From JBKDZR01 sp047971485 (lineage in GTDB: Bacteria; Pseudomonadota; Alphaproteobacteria; Rhodobacterales; Rhodobacteraceae), in assembly GCA_047971485.1 (NCBI GenBank), contig JBKDZR010000072.1, forward strand, positions 7,262 to 71,261: a DNA stretch of 64,000 nucleotides. Reading direction: 5' to 3'. Every line of letters starts with the position of its first letter. Position 1 is the stretch's first letter. Shown piece by piece: positions 40,900 through 50,046 of the stretch. The notes beneath the pieces are model-generated. The model saw nothing but the letters and a program-made list of their open reading frames with translations, was not told the origin of the DNA and did not search any database. A program made the position numbers and the translations under genes.

Positions 40900-43526
40900 G
40901 AACGCTCTCCTTTCAGGATAGGGGTTTGGCCGGCCCGGGCCATCTGACGCCAGGCCACGAATGACAGAAGTATGAACGCAGGAATCATTATCAACCCCTT
41001 TGGCGGTTGCTCCGAGGGCGTGCGCACCGCCGTCACGGCCACCGGGGTTCCCGCGTAAAAGTCGAAATCCCGGAAGGTCTCGGCATAAGGGGTGCCGAAA
41101 ATCGGCTCTTCCAGCAGCAGTGTCCCGCCCTCTTCCAGGGTCAGCAGGCCCAGATCCGCCAGCCGGGCCGCACCATCCCCCGCCCCCTCGACCGGCAAGA
41201 CCAGCGTGGTTTCGCGCTGTGCCCCGGTCATGAAATCGGGCCCGGCCACACGGATCCGGATCGTACCGCCGGCGGGGGCTTCGGCCATGGCCTGTTCCAG
41301 CTGAACCGGCGGGTAATCATGGAAGGGCGGCGACAGGCGGTTCATGAAAAAGTCCGGCCGGAACAGGGCAAAGGCCACCAGCAGCAGGATCACCGTTTCA
41401 TGAATGCGATTGCGGGTCAGGAACCAGCCCATGGTACCGGCGGTGAAAACCAGGATCCCCACGGTCGCCACCAGGAAGATGAAAATCCCCTCCAGCCACC
41501 CCACATCAATCAGCAGCAGGTCGGTGTTGAAGATGAACAGGAACGGCAGCACCACGGTGCGCAGGCTGTAGAAAAAGGCGACAAACCCGGTGCGGATCGC
41601 ATCGCCCCCCGACACGGCGGCGGCGGCAAAGCTGGCCAGCCCGACCGGTGGGGTCACATCGGCCATGATGCCGAAATAAAAGACGAACAGATGGACAGCG
41701 ATCAGCGGCACAATCAGCCCCGATTGCGCGCCCAGTTGCACCACAACCCCTGCCATCAGCGAACTGACCACGATGTAATTGGCCGTGGTCGGCAACCCCA
41801 TCCCCAGCACCAGGGACAGGATGGCGACGAGGATCAGCATCAGCACAAGGTTGCCCCCCGAAAGGAACTCAACCAGATCGGCCATCACCTGCCCGACCCC
41901 GGTCAGGGTGACCGTGCCGACGACCACCCCGGCGGTGGCTGTGGCCAGGCCGATGCCAATCATGTTCCGCGCCCCGTCGATCAACCCGGCGACCAGATCT
42001 GCGCCCCCGGCAACCGTCGCCCCGCCAAATCCGGCCTCTCCGCGAAACAGCGCCTTCAGCGGACGCTGGGTCAACAGGATGACGAACAGCAACGCCGAGG
42101 CCCAAAAGGCCGACAAGCCCGGGGACTTCTGTTCGATCATCAGGAAATAGACCAGCACCACGATGGGCAGCAGGTAATAGAGGCCCGATTTGTAGATCTC
42201 GCCCACCACCGGCAGATCCACCTGCGCGGCATTGGGATCATCGGGCACCAGATCCGGGCCCTGGGCTGCGAACCACAAAAGCCCCAGATAGGCGGCACAA
42301 ACCATCAGCGCCAGCACCCAGCCCGCGCCTTCGGGCACGGCGGCCACGATCCAGCCGACGGGATATTTCACGCCATAGCACAGCCCCGCGAACCCGATGA
42401 AGAACAGCCCCATGCCAAGAATGGTACGCGCCAGGCTGACGGCACGATCACCCAGAACCGGCATGCCCCGCTTCACCGCCTCCAGATGGACGATATAGAC
42501 CAGCGCGATATAGCTGATCGCGGCGGGCAGCAGCGCGTGCTTGATCACCTCGACATAGGAAATGCCGACATATTCCACCATCAGGAAGGCGGCCGCCCCC
42601 ATCACAGGCGGCATGATCTGGCCATTGACCGAGCTGGCCACCTCAACCGCGCCGGCGCGCTCGCTGGAGAAACCGACGCGCTTCATCAGCGGGATGGTGA
42701 AGGTCCCCGTGGTCACGACATTGGCGATGGAGGACCCCGAGATCAGCCCCGTCGCCGCCGACCCGACCACTGCCGCCTTGGCCGGCCCGCCGCGCAGATG
42801 CCCCAGCGCACCGAAGGCCATCTTGATGAAATAGTTGCCCGCCCCTGCCTTATCCAGCAACGCGCCGAACAGCACGAACAGAAAGACAAAGCGCGTGGAT
42901 ACCCCCAGGGCAATGCCGAACACCCCCTCGGATGTGATCCACATGTGGCTCATGGCCTTTTGCAGGGAGGCGCCTTTCCAGCGGATCACCTCGGGCACCC
43001 AGGCGGCCGAGCCGAAGAACACGTACAGCAGGAAAAGAATGGCGATCACCGCCATGGCCGGGCCCAGTGTCCGGCGCGCGGCCTCGAACAGCAAAATCAG
43101 ACCGGCCAGTGCAGCCCATTTGTCGGTATCGTCGGCCAGACCGCCGGACTGCACGATCTTTTGGTAAAAGATATAGCCATACATCGCCAGACAGGTCGCC
43201 GCGACAGCCAGCAGCCAATCGGCAACGGGAATGCGATCGCGCGGGCTGGACTTGAACGCAGGATAGGCCAGAAAGGCCAGAAAAGCCGCGAAGGCCAGAT
43301 GGATCTGGCGGGAATTGTTGATCATGTCCCCGGGCAGAAGATAGTTCGACCAGGGCGAGGCCAACACGACCTGAAACACGGACCACAGCAGCGCAACCCC
43401 GGCCATCAGCCCGGCAATCGCCACCGATGAGGGCGCCCGCGCCCCGGAATCGCTGGAGGAGACCAGCTCCTGCAGGGCCTCTTCACTGAGCGGGCCGCTG
43501 CCCGTCTGGTTCTGGCGATCCGTCAT
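40896..43526 (-). CDS. TRAP transporter permease, fused DctQM type (TAXI-associated)
   Basis: An 876-residue permease in which the small and large TRAP subunits are one chain. An N-terminal four-helix DctQ-like part (about 35-190) is followed by the large multi-helix DctM domain (from about 200; LFGALLDKAGAGNYFIKMAFG, GLISGSSIANVVTTGTFTIPLMKR, ASSVNGQIMPPVMGAAAFLM) and a C-terminal soluble or helical tail (about 740-860) seen in this subfamily. It pairs with the TAXI binding protein gene 71 bases upstream. Substrates of the few studied TAXI systems include glutamate and alpha-ketoglutarate; here it is unknown. Confidence 0.93.
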   Translation of the reverse strand: MTDRQNQTGSGPLSEEALQELVSSSDSGARAPSSVAIAGLMAGVALLWSVFQVVLASPWSNYLLPGDMINNSRQIHLAFAAFLAFLAYPAFKSSPRDRIPVADWLLAVAATCLAMYGYIFYQKIVQSGGLADDTDKWAALAGLILLFEAARRTLGPAMAVIAILFLLYVFFGSAAWVPEVIRWKGASLQKAMSHMWITSEGVFGIALGVSTRFVFLFVLFGALLDKAGAGNYFIKMAFGALGHLRGGPAKAAVVGSAATGLISGSSIANVVTTGTFTIPLMKRVGFSSERAGAVEVASSVNGQIMPPVMGAAAFLMVEYVGISYVEVIKHALLPAAISYIALVYIVHLEAVKRGMPVLGDRAVSLARTILGMGLFFIGFAGLCYGVKYPVGWIVAAVPEGAGWVLALMVCAAYLGLLWFAAQGPDLVPDDPNAAQVDLPVVGEIYKSGLYYLLPIVVLVYFLMIEQKSPGLSAFWASALLFVILLTQRPLKALFRGEAGFGGATVAGGADLVAGLIDGARNMIGIGLATATAGVVVGTVTLTGVGQVMADLVEFLSGGNLVLMLILVAILSLVLGMGLPTTANYIVVSSLMAGVVVQLGAQSGLIVPLIAVHLFVFYFGIMADVTPPVGLASFAAAAVSGGDAIRTGFVAFFYSLRTVVLPFLFIFNTDLLLIDVGWLEGIFIFLVATVGILVFTAGTMGWFLTRNRIHETVILLLVAFALFRPDFFMNRLSPPFHDYPPVQLEQAMAEAPAGGTIRIRVAGPDFMTGAQRETTLVLPVEGAGDGAARLADLGLLTLEEGGTLLLEEPIFGTPYAETFRDFDFYAGTPVAVTAVRTPSEQPPKGLIMIPAFILLSFVAWRQMARAGQTPILKGERS

Positions 43527-43597
43527 CTGATCTCTCCGTCAGGCAGGCACCCGGGCCGGGGCAGCACAAGCCGCCCCAACCGTTGTCATGGGCTGGC

Positions 43598-44566
43598 TTA
43601 TTCGATCCAGCCGCGTTCCCGGTAATAGCGCTGCGCGCCGTCATGCAGCGGGGCCGACAGCCCGGCCGAGATCATCTCTTCCTCGGTCAGATGGGAGAAG
43701 GCAGGGTGCAGCTGCTTGAATTCGTCGAAATTCTCAAAGACGGATTTCACCAGCTGATAGACTGTTTCCTCCGGCACCGCAGCCGAGGTGACGAAGGTCG
43801 CGCCAACACCAAACGTGTGCGCATCCTCGGAGTTGCCACGATACATGCCCCCGGGGATCGTCGCCTTGCGGTAGAAGGAATTGTCGGCGACCAGTTGATC
43901 GACCACCGGCCCTTCGACATTCACCACGACCGAATCGCAGGCGGTGGTTGCCTCCATGATCGATCCCGACGGATGGCCGACGACATAAACCATGGCGTCG
44001 ATCTGGTTGTCGCACAGGGCGGCGGATTGTTCGGCCGCTTTCAGTTCGGTCGCGAGGCTGTAATCCCCGGCGCTTTTGCCCATGGCATTCAGCAGCACCT
44101 CGATCGTCGCGCGCTGACCGGAACCGGGATTGCCGATATTCACCCGCTTGCCGAACATGTCCTCGAACCCGGTGATGCCGGAATCTGCCCGGGCAACCAC
44201 GGTGAACGGTTCGGGATGGACGGAAAAGACCGAGCGCAAGCCTTCATAGGCGCCATCGGCATCGAACTGGCCAACACCATGATAGGCGTTATACTGCACA
44301 TCCGACTGGGCGACGCCGAATTCCAGTTCCCCGGCGCGGATCGTGTTGATGTTATAAACCGACCCGCCGGTGGATTCCACGGAACAGCGCAATCCGTGTT
44401 CGGCCCGCCCCTTGTTGACCAGCCGGCAAATTGCGCCACCTGTCGGGTAATAGACCCCGGTCACCCCCCCCGTGCCAATGGTGAAGAAATCCTGCGCCGA
44501 AGCGGCCGGCCCAAATGCAGCCCCAGCCACCAGAACGGCGGCACCCAACTTAAATCTTGCGAACAT
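43598..44566 (-). CDS. TAXI family TRAP solute-binding protein
   Basis: A 322-residue periplasmic receptor of the TAXI class. The signal peptide is MFARFKLGAAVLVAGAAFGPAASA. The mature start DFFTIGTGGVTGVYYPTGGAI is the family signature, followed by STGGSVYNINTI, the VNIGNPGSGQRATIEVLL ligand-loop region and a C-terminal lobe ending RGWIE. The ATG at 44566 follows AGGGGATC; the frame stays open upstream without support. It leads the operon with the fused permease and Usp genes. Confidence 0.93.
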   Translation of the reverse strand: MFARFKLGAAVLVAGAAFGPAASAQDFFTIGTGGVTGVYYPTGGAICRLVNKGRAEHGLRCSVESTGGSVYNINTIRAGELEFGVAQSDVQYNAYHGVGQFDADGAYEGLRSVFSVHPEPFTVVARADSGITGFEDMFGKRVNIGNPGSGQRATIEVLLNAMGKSAGDYSLATELKAAEQSAALCDNQIDAMVYVVGHPSGSIMEATTACDSVVVNVEGPVVDQLVADNSFYRKATIPGGMYRGNSEDAHTFGVGATFVTSAAVPEETVYQLVKSVFENFDEFKQLHPAFSHLTEEEMISAGLSAPLHDGAQRYYRERGWIE

Positions 44567-45011
44567 GTGATCCCCTATCTGTCCTGTCTCCCCTCCGGTG
44601 CCGGCACAATCGCCAGACCGAAACGCATTGCCCGGTTTGCCCCCGTCACCGGCGCCCCGCCGGTCCAGAACAAGGGCATCGCCCCGGGGCAAGAGGCCTG
44701 TCACCCCCCACCATTTCCCGGGACCTGTCGTCCGGACCCCGATGGTGGGAAGTGTTTTACAGCTTGTCAATGACAGAGGCGGGCAATCCATTGCAATCTA
44801 TGGCACCCATATCGGAATACTGTTTCCCATATGGATCCAATCCATACAGATTGCAGCAGGCTTGGGCCGCGCGCAGCAGCCGTGCCTGTCGCGTCCCTTC
44901 GCAGTCACGTGGCAGGATCAACCCATTGAGACCACATAGCCGAGGCCCGAACCAGCCCGCTTTGGGGCGGGCGCGCCCTTGCGCCCCAGTCATCCCCTCC
45001 CCGATCCCGGG
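44567..45011. other. 445-base intergenic region between metH and the TAXI-TRAP operon
   Basis: Both flanking genes run on the minus strand, so this region should hold the metH terminator and the TAXI-TRAP promoter. It contains a nested inverted repeat at 44792-44855 in an AT-richer patch, and near 44964-44987 a GC hairpin GGGGCG/CGCCCC without a T run. TTGACA-like bases occur on the minus strand near 44770, downstream of the dyad. No credible gene is seen. Confidence 0.5.
44792..44855. promoter_or_regulatory. nested inverted repeat upstream of the TAXI-TRAP operon
   Basis: An outer dyad, TGCAATCTATGG (44792-44803) against CCATACAGATTGCA (44842-44855, complementary but for two extra bases), encloses an inner dyad, CCATAT (44807-44812) with ATATGG (44829-44834). 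The whole is centred near 44822, about 250 bases ahead of the TAXI gene start. Two concentric dyads suggest a regulator that binds as a tetramer or loops DNA, or a long cruciform. Confidence 0.45.
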
Positions 45012-47735
45012 TCAGCCGGTGGCGGCCAGCCCCCGCCCTACGGGTTCATAGTTCAGGATCGGGCCCAGCCAGCGCTCGGCCTCATCCACACTCAGGCCCT
45101 TGCGGCAAGCATAATCCTCAACCTGGTCCCGTTCGACCCGGGCAACGCCGAAATAATAGGCGTCGGGATGGCCAATATAGAGACCTGAAACCGAGGATCC
45201 GGGCCACATGGCCATGGAATCGGTCAGTTCCACCCCGGTGCGGGCCGTGGCATCAAGCAGATCGAAAAGCGTGGTCTTTTCCGTGTGATCAGGCTGGGCC
45301 GGATAGCCCGGCGCGGGCCGGATACCGCGATAACGCTCGGCGATCAGATCCTCGGGCGTGCAGGTTTCATCCGCGGCATAGGCCCACAAATCCCGCCGGA
45401 CGCGCTGATGCAGCATCTCGGCCATGGCCTCGGCGATGCGATCCGCCAGGGCCTTGACCATGATCGACCGGTAATCATCGTTGGCGCGTTCGAACCGGGC
45501 GGCGATCTCGGCCTCTTCGGGACCGGCGGTCACCACGAACCCGCCCACCCAATCGGCCACCGTGCCCTCGGGCGCGACGAAATCCGACAGCGCGACATTG
45601 GGCCGGCCGCCACGCTTGCGGGTCTGCTGACGCAACGTGTGCAAGGTGGTCAGGGTCTTCTGCCGGTCGGGATCGGTGTAAAGGCGGATATCATCGCCCA
45701 CCGCATTGGCCGGCCAGAAACCGACCGCCGCGCGGGGCCGGAACCACTTGCCGGCGATGATCTCGGCCAGCATCTCCTGCGCCTCGGCGAACAGGGCCCG
45801 GGCGGCCTCACCCTGTTTTTCATCGTCAAGGATGCGCGGATAGACGCCCTTCAATTCCCATGTCTGGAAAAACGGCGTCCAGTCGATGAAGCGGGCGATC
45901 TCGGCCAGATCCCAATCGGTGATCTCACGGCTGCCGGTAAAGGTCGGCGCGGGCACCTGATAGCCGGTCCAGTCGATTTGCAGCGCATTGGCCCGGGCAT
46001 CGGCCAGAGGCAGACGGATCTTGGCGGCCTCGGCGCGTTCATGGCGCTGCGCGACATCGGCATATTCGCTGCGCAGGTTTTCAACGAAACCCGGGCGGTT
46101 GGCCGGGCTGATCAGCTGCGACACGACCCCCACGGCGCGACTGGCATCGGTCACATAGACCGCCGGGCCCTTGACATAGCGCGGTGCGATCTTGACCGCC
46201 GTATGCACCTTGGAGGTGGTCGCCCCGCCGATCAGCAGCGGGATATCGAAGCCCTCGCGCTCCATTTCCGTGGCCATGTGAACCATTTCATCCAGCGAAG
46301 GCGTGATCAGCCCGGACAGGCCGATCACATCAACCTTTTCGGTCCGGGCGATTTCCAGGATCTTCTGGGGCGGCACCATCACGCCGAGATCAATGATCTC
46401 ATAGTTGTTGCAGGCCAGAACGACGCCAACGATGTTCTTGCCGATATCGTGGACATCGCCCTTGACCGTGGCCATCAGCACCCGCCCCGCGCTTTCCCGT
46501 TCGGCCCCGCCATTGAGGCGCTTTTCCTCTTCCATATCGGGCAGCAGCACGGCGACGGCCTGTTTCATCACGCGCGCGGATTTAACCACCTGGGGCAGGA
46601 ACATCTTGCCGGCACCAAACAGATCGCCGACCACGTTCATGCCGGCCATCAGCGGCCCCTCGATCACATCCAGCGGTCGGTCGGCGGCCTGGCGGGCCTC
46701 TTCGGTATCGGCATCGATATATTCGGTGATGCCGTTGACCAGCGCGTGTTCCAGGCGCTTTTCCACATCCCACTCACGCCAGCTGAGGTCCTTTTCCCGG
46801 GTCTTGCCGCCGCCTTCGCCACGGAAACGTTCGGCCATTTCCAGCAAGCGCTCGGTGGCGTCCTTGCGGCGGTTCAGGACCACATCTTCGCAGGCCTCGC
46901 GCAGGTCCGGGTCAATCTGGTCATAAACCGCCAGCTGCCCCGCATTGACAATGCCCATGTCCATCCCCGCCTGAATGGCGTGGTACAGAAAGACGGCATG
47001 CATCGCCTCGCGCACCGGTTCGTTGCCGCGAAAGCTGAAGGACAGGTTCGAAACCCCACCCGAAACATGGGCATGGGGCAGGTTCTTGCGGATCCAGCGG
47101 GTGGCCTCGATGAAATCGGCGCCGTAATTGTCGTGCTCCTCGATCCCCGTGGCGACCGCGAAGATATTGGGATCGAAGATGATGTCCTCGGGCGGAAAGC
47201 CCACTTCATCGACCAGGATACGATAGGCCCGGGCGCAGATCTCGGTCTTGCGGGTCAGGGTGTCGGCCTGCCCGGCCTCATCGAAGGCCATGACCACGAC
47301 GGCCGCGCCATAGGCCAGACACAGACCAGCATGGTGCCGAAAGGCATCCTCGCCTTCTTTCAGGCTGATCGAGTTGACCACCGGTTTGCCCTGCACGCAT
47401 TTCAGCCCGGCTTCGATGATCTCCCATTTGGAACTGTCGATCATGATCGGAACCCGGGCGATATCGGGCTCGGCAGCGATCAGGTTGAGAAACTCGACCA
47501 TCGCCGCCTGGGAATCGATCAACCCCTCATCCATGTTCACATCAATGATCTGGGCACCGTTTTCCACCTGATCGCGCGCCACATCCAGGGCGGCGGCGTA
47601 ATCACGGTTGGTGATCAGCTTGCGGAACTTGGCCGAGCCGGTGACATTGGTCCGCTCTCCCACGTTCACGAAAGGGATATCGGCGGTCAGAACAAAGGGT
47701 TCCAAGCCGGACAGGCGCAGCAAATGATCAGTCAC
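45012..47735 (-). CDS. metH: methionine synthase, folate-, cobalamin- and activation-domain protein
   Basis: The larger of two proteins that together equal MetH. In its 907 residues are the methyltetrahydrofolate domain (about 1-300; NVGERTNVTGSAKF, VNMDEGLIDS), the cap (about 330-420), the cobalamin-binding domain with DVHDIGKN (D427-x-H429-x-x-G; H429 is the lower ligand) and GLSGLITPSLDEM, and the C-terminal AdoMet activation domain (RAAVGFWPANAVGDDI, RPAPGYPAQPDH). The homocysteine domain is the separate upstream gene. The start is GTG at 47735, overlapping that gene's stop by 8 bases (GTGACTGA). Confidence 0.93.
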   Translation of the reverse strand: MTDHLLRLSGLEPFVLTADIPFVNVGERTNVTGSAKFRKLITNRDYAAALDVARDQVENGAQIIDVNMDEGLIDSQAAMVEFLNLIAAEPDIARVPIMIDSSKWEIIEAGLKCVQGKPVVNSISLKEGEDAFRHHAGLCLAYGAAVVVMAFDEAGQADTLTRKTEICARAYRILVDEVGFPPEDIIFDPNIFAVATGIEEHDNYGADFIEATRWIRKNLPHAHVSGGVSNLSFSFRGNEPVREAMHAVFLYHAIQAGMDMGIVNAGQLAVYDQIDPDLREACEDVVLNRRKDATERLLEMAERFRGEGGGKTREKDLSWREWDVEKRLEHALVNGITEYIDADTEEARQAADRPLDVIEGPLMAGMNVVGDLFGAGKMFLPQVVKSARVMKQAVAVLLPDMEEEKRLNGGAERESAGRVLMATVKGDVHDIGKNIVGVVLACNNYEIIDLGVMVPPQKILEIARTEKVDVIGLSGLITPSLDEMVHMATEMEREGFDIPLLIGGATTSKVHTAVKIAPRYVKGPAVYVTDASRAVGVVSQLISPANRPGFVENLRSEYADVAQRHERAEAAKIRLPLADARANALQIDWTGYQVPAPTFTGSREITDWDLAEIARFIDWTPFFQTWELKGVYPRILDDEKQGEAARALFAEAQEMLAEIIAGKWFRPRAAVGFWPANAVGDDIRLYTDPDRQKTLTTLHTLRQQTRKRGGRPNVALSDFVAPEGTVADWVGGFVVTAGPEEAEIAARFERANDDYRSIMVKALADRIAEAMAEMLHQRVRRDLWAYAADETCTPEDLIAERYRGIRPAPGYPAQPDHTEKTTLFDLLDATARTGVELTDSMAMWPGSSVSGLYIGHPDAYYFGVARVERDQVEDYACRKGLSVDEAERWLGPILNYEPVGRGLAATG

Positions 47736-48762
47736 GATGGGGCACCTTTCTGGGCGGAAAGCCAGCCACGGCTTCGGCAATGGCGCGGATATGATCGGGG
47801 GTGGTGCCACAGCAACCGCCAACGATATTGACCAGACCTTCGCGGGCGAATTCCGCAATCTGGGCGGCGGTGTCCTCGGGGCCCTCATCATACTGACCGA
47901 AGGCATTGGGCAGGCCGGCATTCGGATAGGCGCAGGTCAGGGTTTCGGCCACGCCGGACAGCTCGGCCATATGGGGGCGCATCGCCTCGGCCCCCAGCGC
48001 GCAGTTCAACCCAACGCTGAACGGCCGCGCATGGCGCACCGAATGCCAGAAGGCCGTGGGCGTCTGCCCCGACAGGGTACGCCCGGAGGCATCGGTAATC
48101 GTCCCCGAGATCATCACCGGCAGGCGTTCACCCCGCTCGGCAAAGGCCTCGAAACAGGCGAAGATGGCAGCCTTGGCATTCAACGTGTCAAAGATCGTCT
48201 CGATCAGGATCAGATCGGCGCCCCCGGCGATCAGGCCGCGAATCTGCTGACCATAGGCCTGACGCAAATCGTCAAAGCTGACGGCACGATAGCCCGGGTT
48301 GTTCACATCCGGACTGATCGAGGCGGTCCGGTTGGTCGGCCCCACGGCCCCGGCCACGAAACGCTCGCGCCCATCCTCGGCCGTGGCCCGGTCCAGCGCG
48401 CGCCGGGCAATCCGCGCCCCCTCTGCGTTCAGGTCATGAACGGCGTTTTCCAGCCCGTAATCAGCCTGGGCGATGGTGGTTGAGGAAAAGGTATTGGTCT
48501 CGACGATATCAGCGCCGGCCATCGCATAGCGATAGTGAATCTCTTCGATCGCGCCCGGCTGGGTCAGGATCAACAGATCGTTATTGCCCTTCTGCGGATG
48601 GTCCGAGTGATGCGCACAGCCCGGGCCGTGGAAATGTTCTTCACCGAAGCCCTGATCCTGAATCTGGGTGCCCATTGCCCCGTCAAGCAACAGAATGCGG
48701 TCCCGCGCCCGCGCCTGAAGCGCCGCGAAAGTAGAGGATTTGGGCAATTGAAAGATCTGCAT
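47728..48762 (-). CDS. methionine synthase, homocysteine-binding domain protein
   Basis: A 344-residue zinc-dependent homocysteine S-methyltransferase barrel, corresponding to the N-terminal third of MetH. Zinc ligands are C254 (GLNCALGAE) and C317-C318 (GGCCGTTPDH). The N-terminus has LLLDGAMGTQIQDQG and GADIVETNTFSST, both family hallmarks. It cannot take methyl from folate alone and must work with the downstream cobalamin protein, whose GTG overlaps its stop. The ATG at 48762 is chosen; an earlier ATG 34 codons upstream lies in the leader. No SAM or SAH riboswitch was recognised. Confidence 0.93.
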   Translation of the reverse strand: MQIFQLPKSSTFAALQARARDRILLLDGAMGTQIQDQGFGEEHFHGPGCAHHSDHPQKGNNDLLILTQPGAIEEIHYRYAMAGADIVETNTFSSTTIAQADYGLENAVHDLNAEGARIARRALDRATAEDGRERFVAGAVGPTNRTASISPDVNNPGYRAVSFDDLRQAYGQQIRGLIAGGADLILIETIFDTLNAKAAIFACFEAFAERGERLPVMISGTITDASGRTLSGQTPTAFWHSVRHARPFSVGLNCALGAEAMRPHMAELSGVAETLTCAYPNAGLPNAFGQYDEGPEDTAAQIAEFAREGLVNIVGGCCGTTPDHIRAIAEAVAGFPPRKVPHRD

Positions 48763-48880
48763 TGGGTCCGCCGTATTTCTGGGCAAAGCCGGTTTATAGC
48801 GGCAAAATAGCATATGGTAAAATTCATACTTCTCTAGAAGATTATGAACTCTCCTCAATTCCAAAGATCTCGACCACAGG

Positions 48881-48913
48881 AAAACCCGGCCTGGCCCCCT
48901 TCCCGCCGGGTTT
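48881..48913 (-). terminator. Rho-independent terminator of the sulfatase-ABC operon
   Basis: A perfect 9-bp stem, AAACCCGGC (48882-48890) with GCCGGGTTT (48905-48913), and a 14-base loop. Read on the minus strand it follows the ATPase stop codon by about 20 bases and ends in TTTT before CC. It separates the operon from metH on the same strand. Confidence 0.75.
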
Positions 48914-48934
48914 GACAGGCAGGGGGCGCATCCC

Positions 48935-50032
48935 TCAGGCCCCGGCGGGCAGCGCCCAAGCCGCCGACATCGGCGCCCCCACCGTAAGTGTCCCGCGTCC
49001 GTTCAGGTCCACAAGGCTCGGGACCTCGACGTTCAGCGGACCGATCCCGGTGTCCAGCACGACGCTCTGCATCGGGCCCCGGAACGTGACCCCCTGAACC
49101 CGGCCGGCAAAGCGCATTCCGGCAAAGTCGGGATCGTCGGACAGCACGAAATTTTCCGGACGGACCACCATGTTCACAGGTTCGCCCACCGCAGGGCAGA
49201 ACCCGGCCAGGCATTGGCCGGCAATCCCCTCGCCCAGGACATCAAGCCGCCAGCGGTTGTCCCCGATTTCCTGCGCCCGTTCGACACGGGCGGTGACAAA
49301 ATTGGGGCTGCCAAAGAATTCAGCCACCTTGCGGCTTTGCGGGTGCTGGTAAATCTCGCGGGGTGGACTGTCCTGCAAAACCGCGCCCCCTGACATCAGC
49401 ACCACCCGATCCGACAGCGACATCGCTTCGCTTTGGTCATGGGTCACATAAATGGCGGTGATCTTCAGCCGTTGCTGGAGCGCGCGGAACTCATCCCCCA
49501 TCTGGGTGCGCAAGCGCGCGTCAAGGTTCGACAACGGTTCATCCAAAAGCAGCACATCCGGTTCGAACACCAAGGCCCGCGCGATAGCGATGCGTTGCTG
49601 CTGTCCTCCCGAAAGGTCCGGGGCCGCCCGGTCGGCCAGATGCGCCATCTCGACCAGTTCCAACACCTGCATGACCTTTTCGCGCACCTCGGAGCGCGGC
49701 CTGCGACGGATCCTGAGCGGATAGGCAACGTTGTCAAACACCGTCATATGCGGCCAGATCGCATAAGACTGGAACACCATGCCCAGCTTACGCGCCTCGG
49801 GCGGCACAAAAATCCCGCGCCCGGGATCAGACACCACCTGATCCCCGATCCGGATCGTGCCGGTCCGGGCCTTGACCAACCCCGCAAGCATCCGCAACGT
49901 GGTGGATTTGCCACAGCCCGAAGGCCCCAGCAGGGTCAGGAACTCGCCGCTTTCGATGGTCAGGTTCAAATCATCGACCGCCAGAAAGCTTCCATAGGTG
50001 CAGGTTACATTGCTTAGGACAACAGTGGACAT
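48935..50032 (-). CDS. ABC transporter ATP-binding protein (FbpC/PotA type), sulfatase operon
   Basis: A 365-residue importer ATPase. Walker A GPSGCGKS is at 36-43, with FQSYAIWPHMTV (Q-loop), signature LSGGQQQR, Walker B VLLLDEPLSNLD and the switch histidine in THDQSEA. The last 120 residues form a TOBE-type regulatory domain (RVQGVTFRGPMQSVVLD). It completes the operon binding protein - sulfatase - permease - ATPase, 14 bases after the permease gene. The family includes Fe3+, polyamine and phosphonate importers; the context here suggests a sulfate ester. This is the last gene before the terminator. Confidence 0.93.
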   Translation of the reverse strand: MSTVVLSNVTCTYGSFLAVDDLNLTIESGEFLTLLGPSGCGKSTTLRMLAGLVKARTGTIRIGDQVVSDPGRGIFVPPEARKLGMVFQSYAIWPHMTVFDNVAYPLRIRRRPRSEVREKVMQVLELVEMAHLADRAAPDLSGGQQQRIAIARALVFEPDVLLLDEPLSNLDARLRTQMGDEFRALQQRLKITAIYVTHDQSEAMSLSDRVVLMSGGAVLQDSPPREIYQHPQSRKVAEFFGSPNFVTARVERAQEIGDNRWRLDVLGEGIAGQCLAGFCPAVGEPVNMVVRPENFVLSDDPDFAGMRFAGRVQGVTFRGPMQSVVLDTGIGPLNVEVPSLVDLNGRGTLTVGAPMSAAWALPAGA

Positions 50033-50046
50033 GCGGTGCCCTTCCC

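Noticed and set aside
41007..43430. An 807-codon plus-strand open frame opposite the fused TRAP permease gene
   Set aside because: The translation is Gln/His/Arg/Gly-rich without domains; the minus strand codes for a recognisable permease over the same bases.
45285..47831. An 848-codon plus-strand open frame opposite metH
   Set aside because: Shadow of a strongly conserved gene; no ribosome-binding site or family.
48763..48934. SAM or SAH riboswitch upstream of the split metH
   Set aside because: I compared it by eye with remembered SAM-II, SAM/SAH and SAH patterns and found no match. A GCCG/CGGC mini-hairpin near 48800 is too small.
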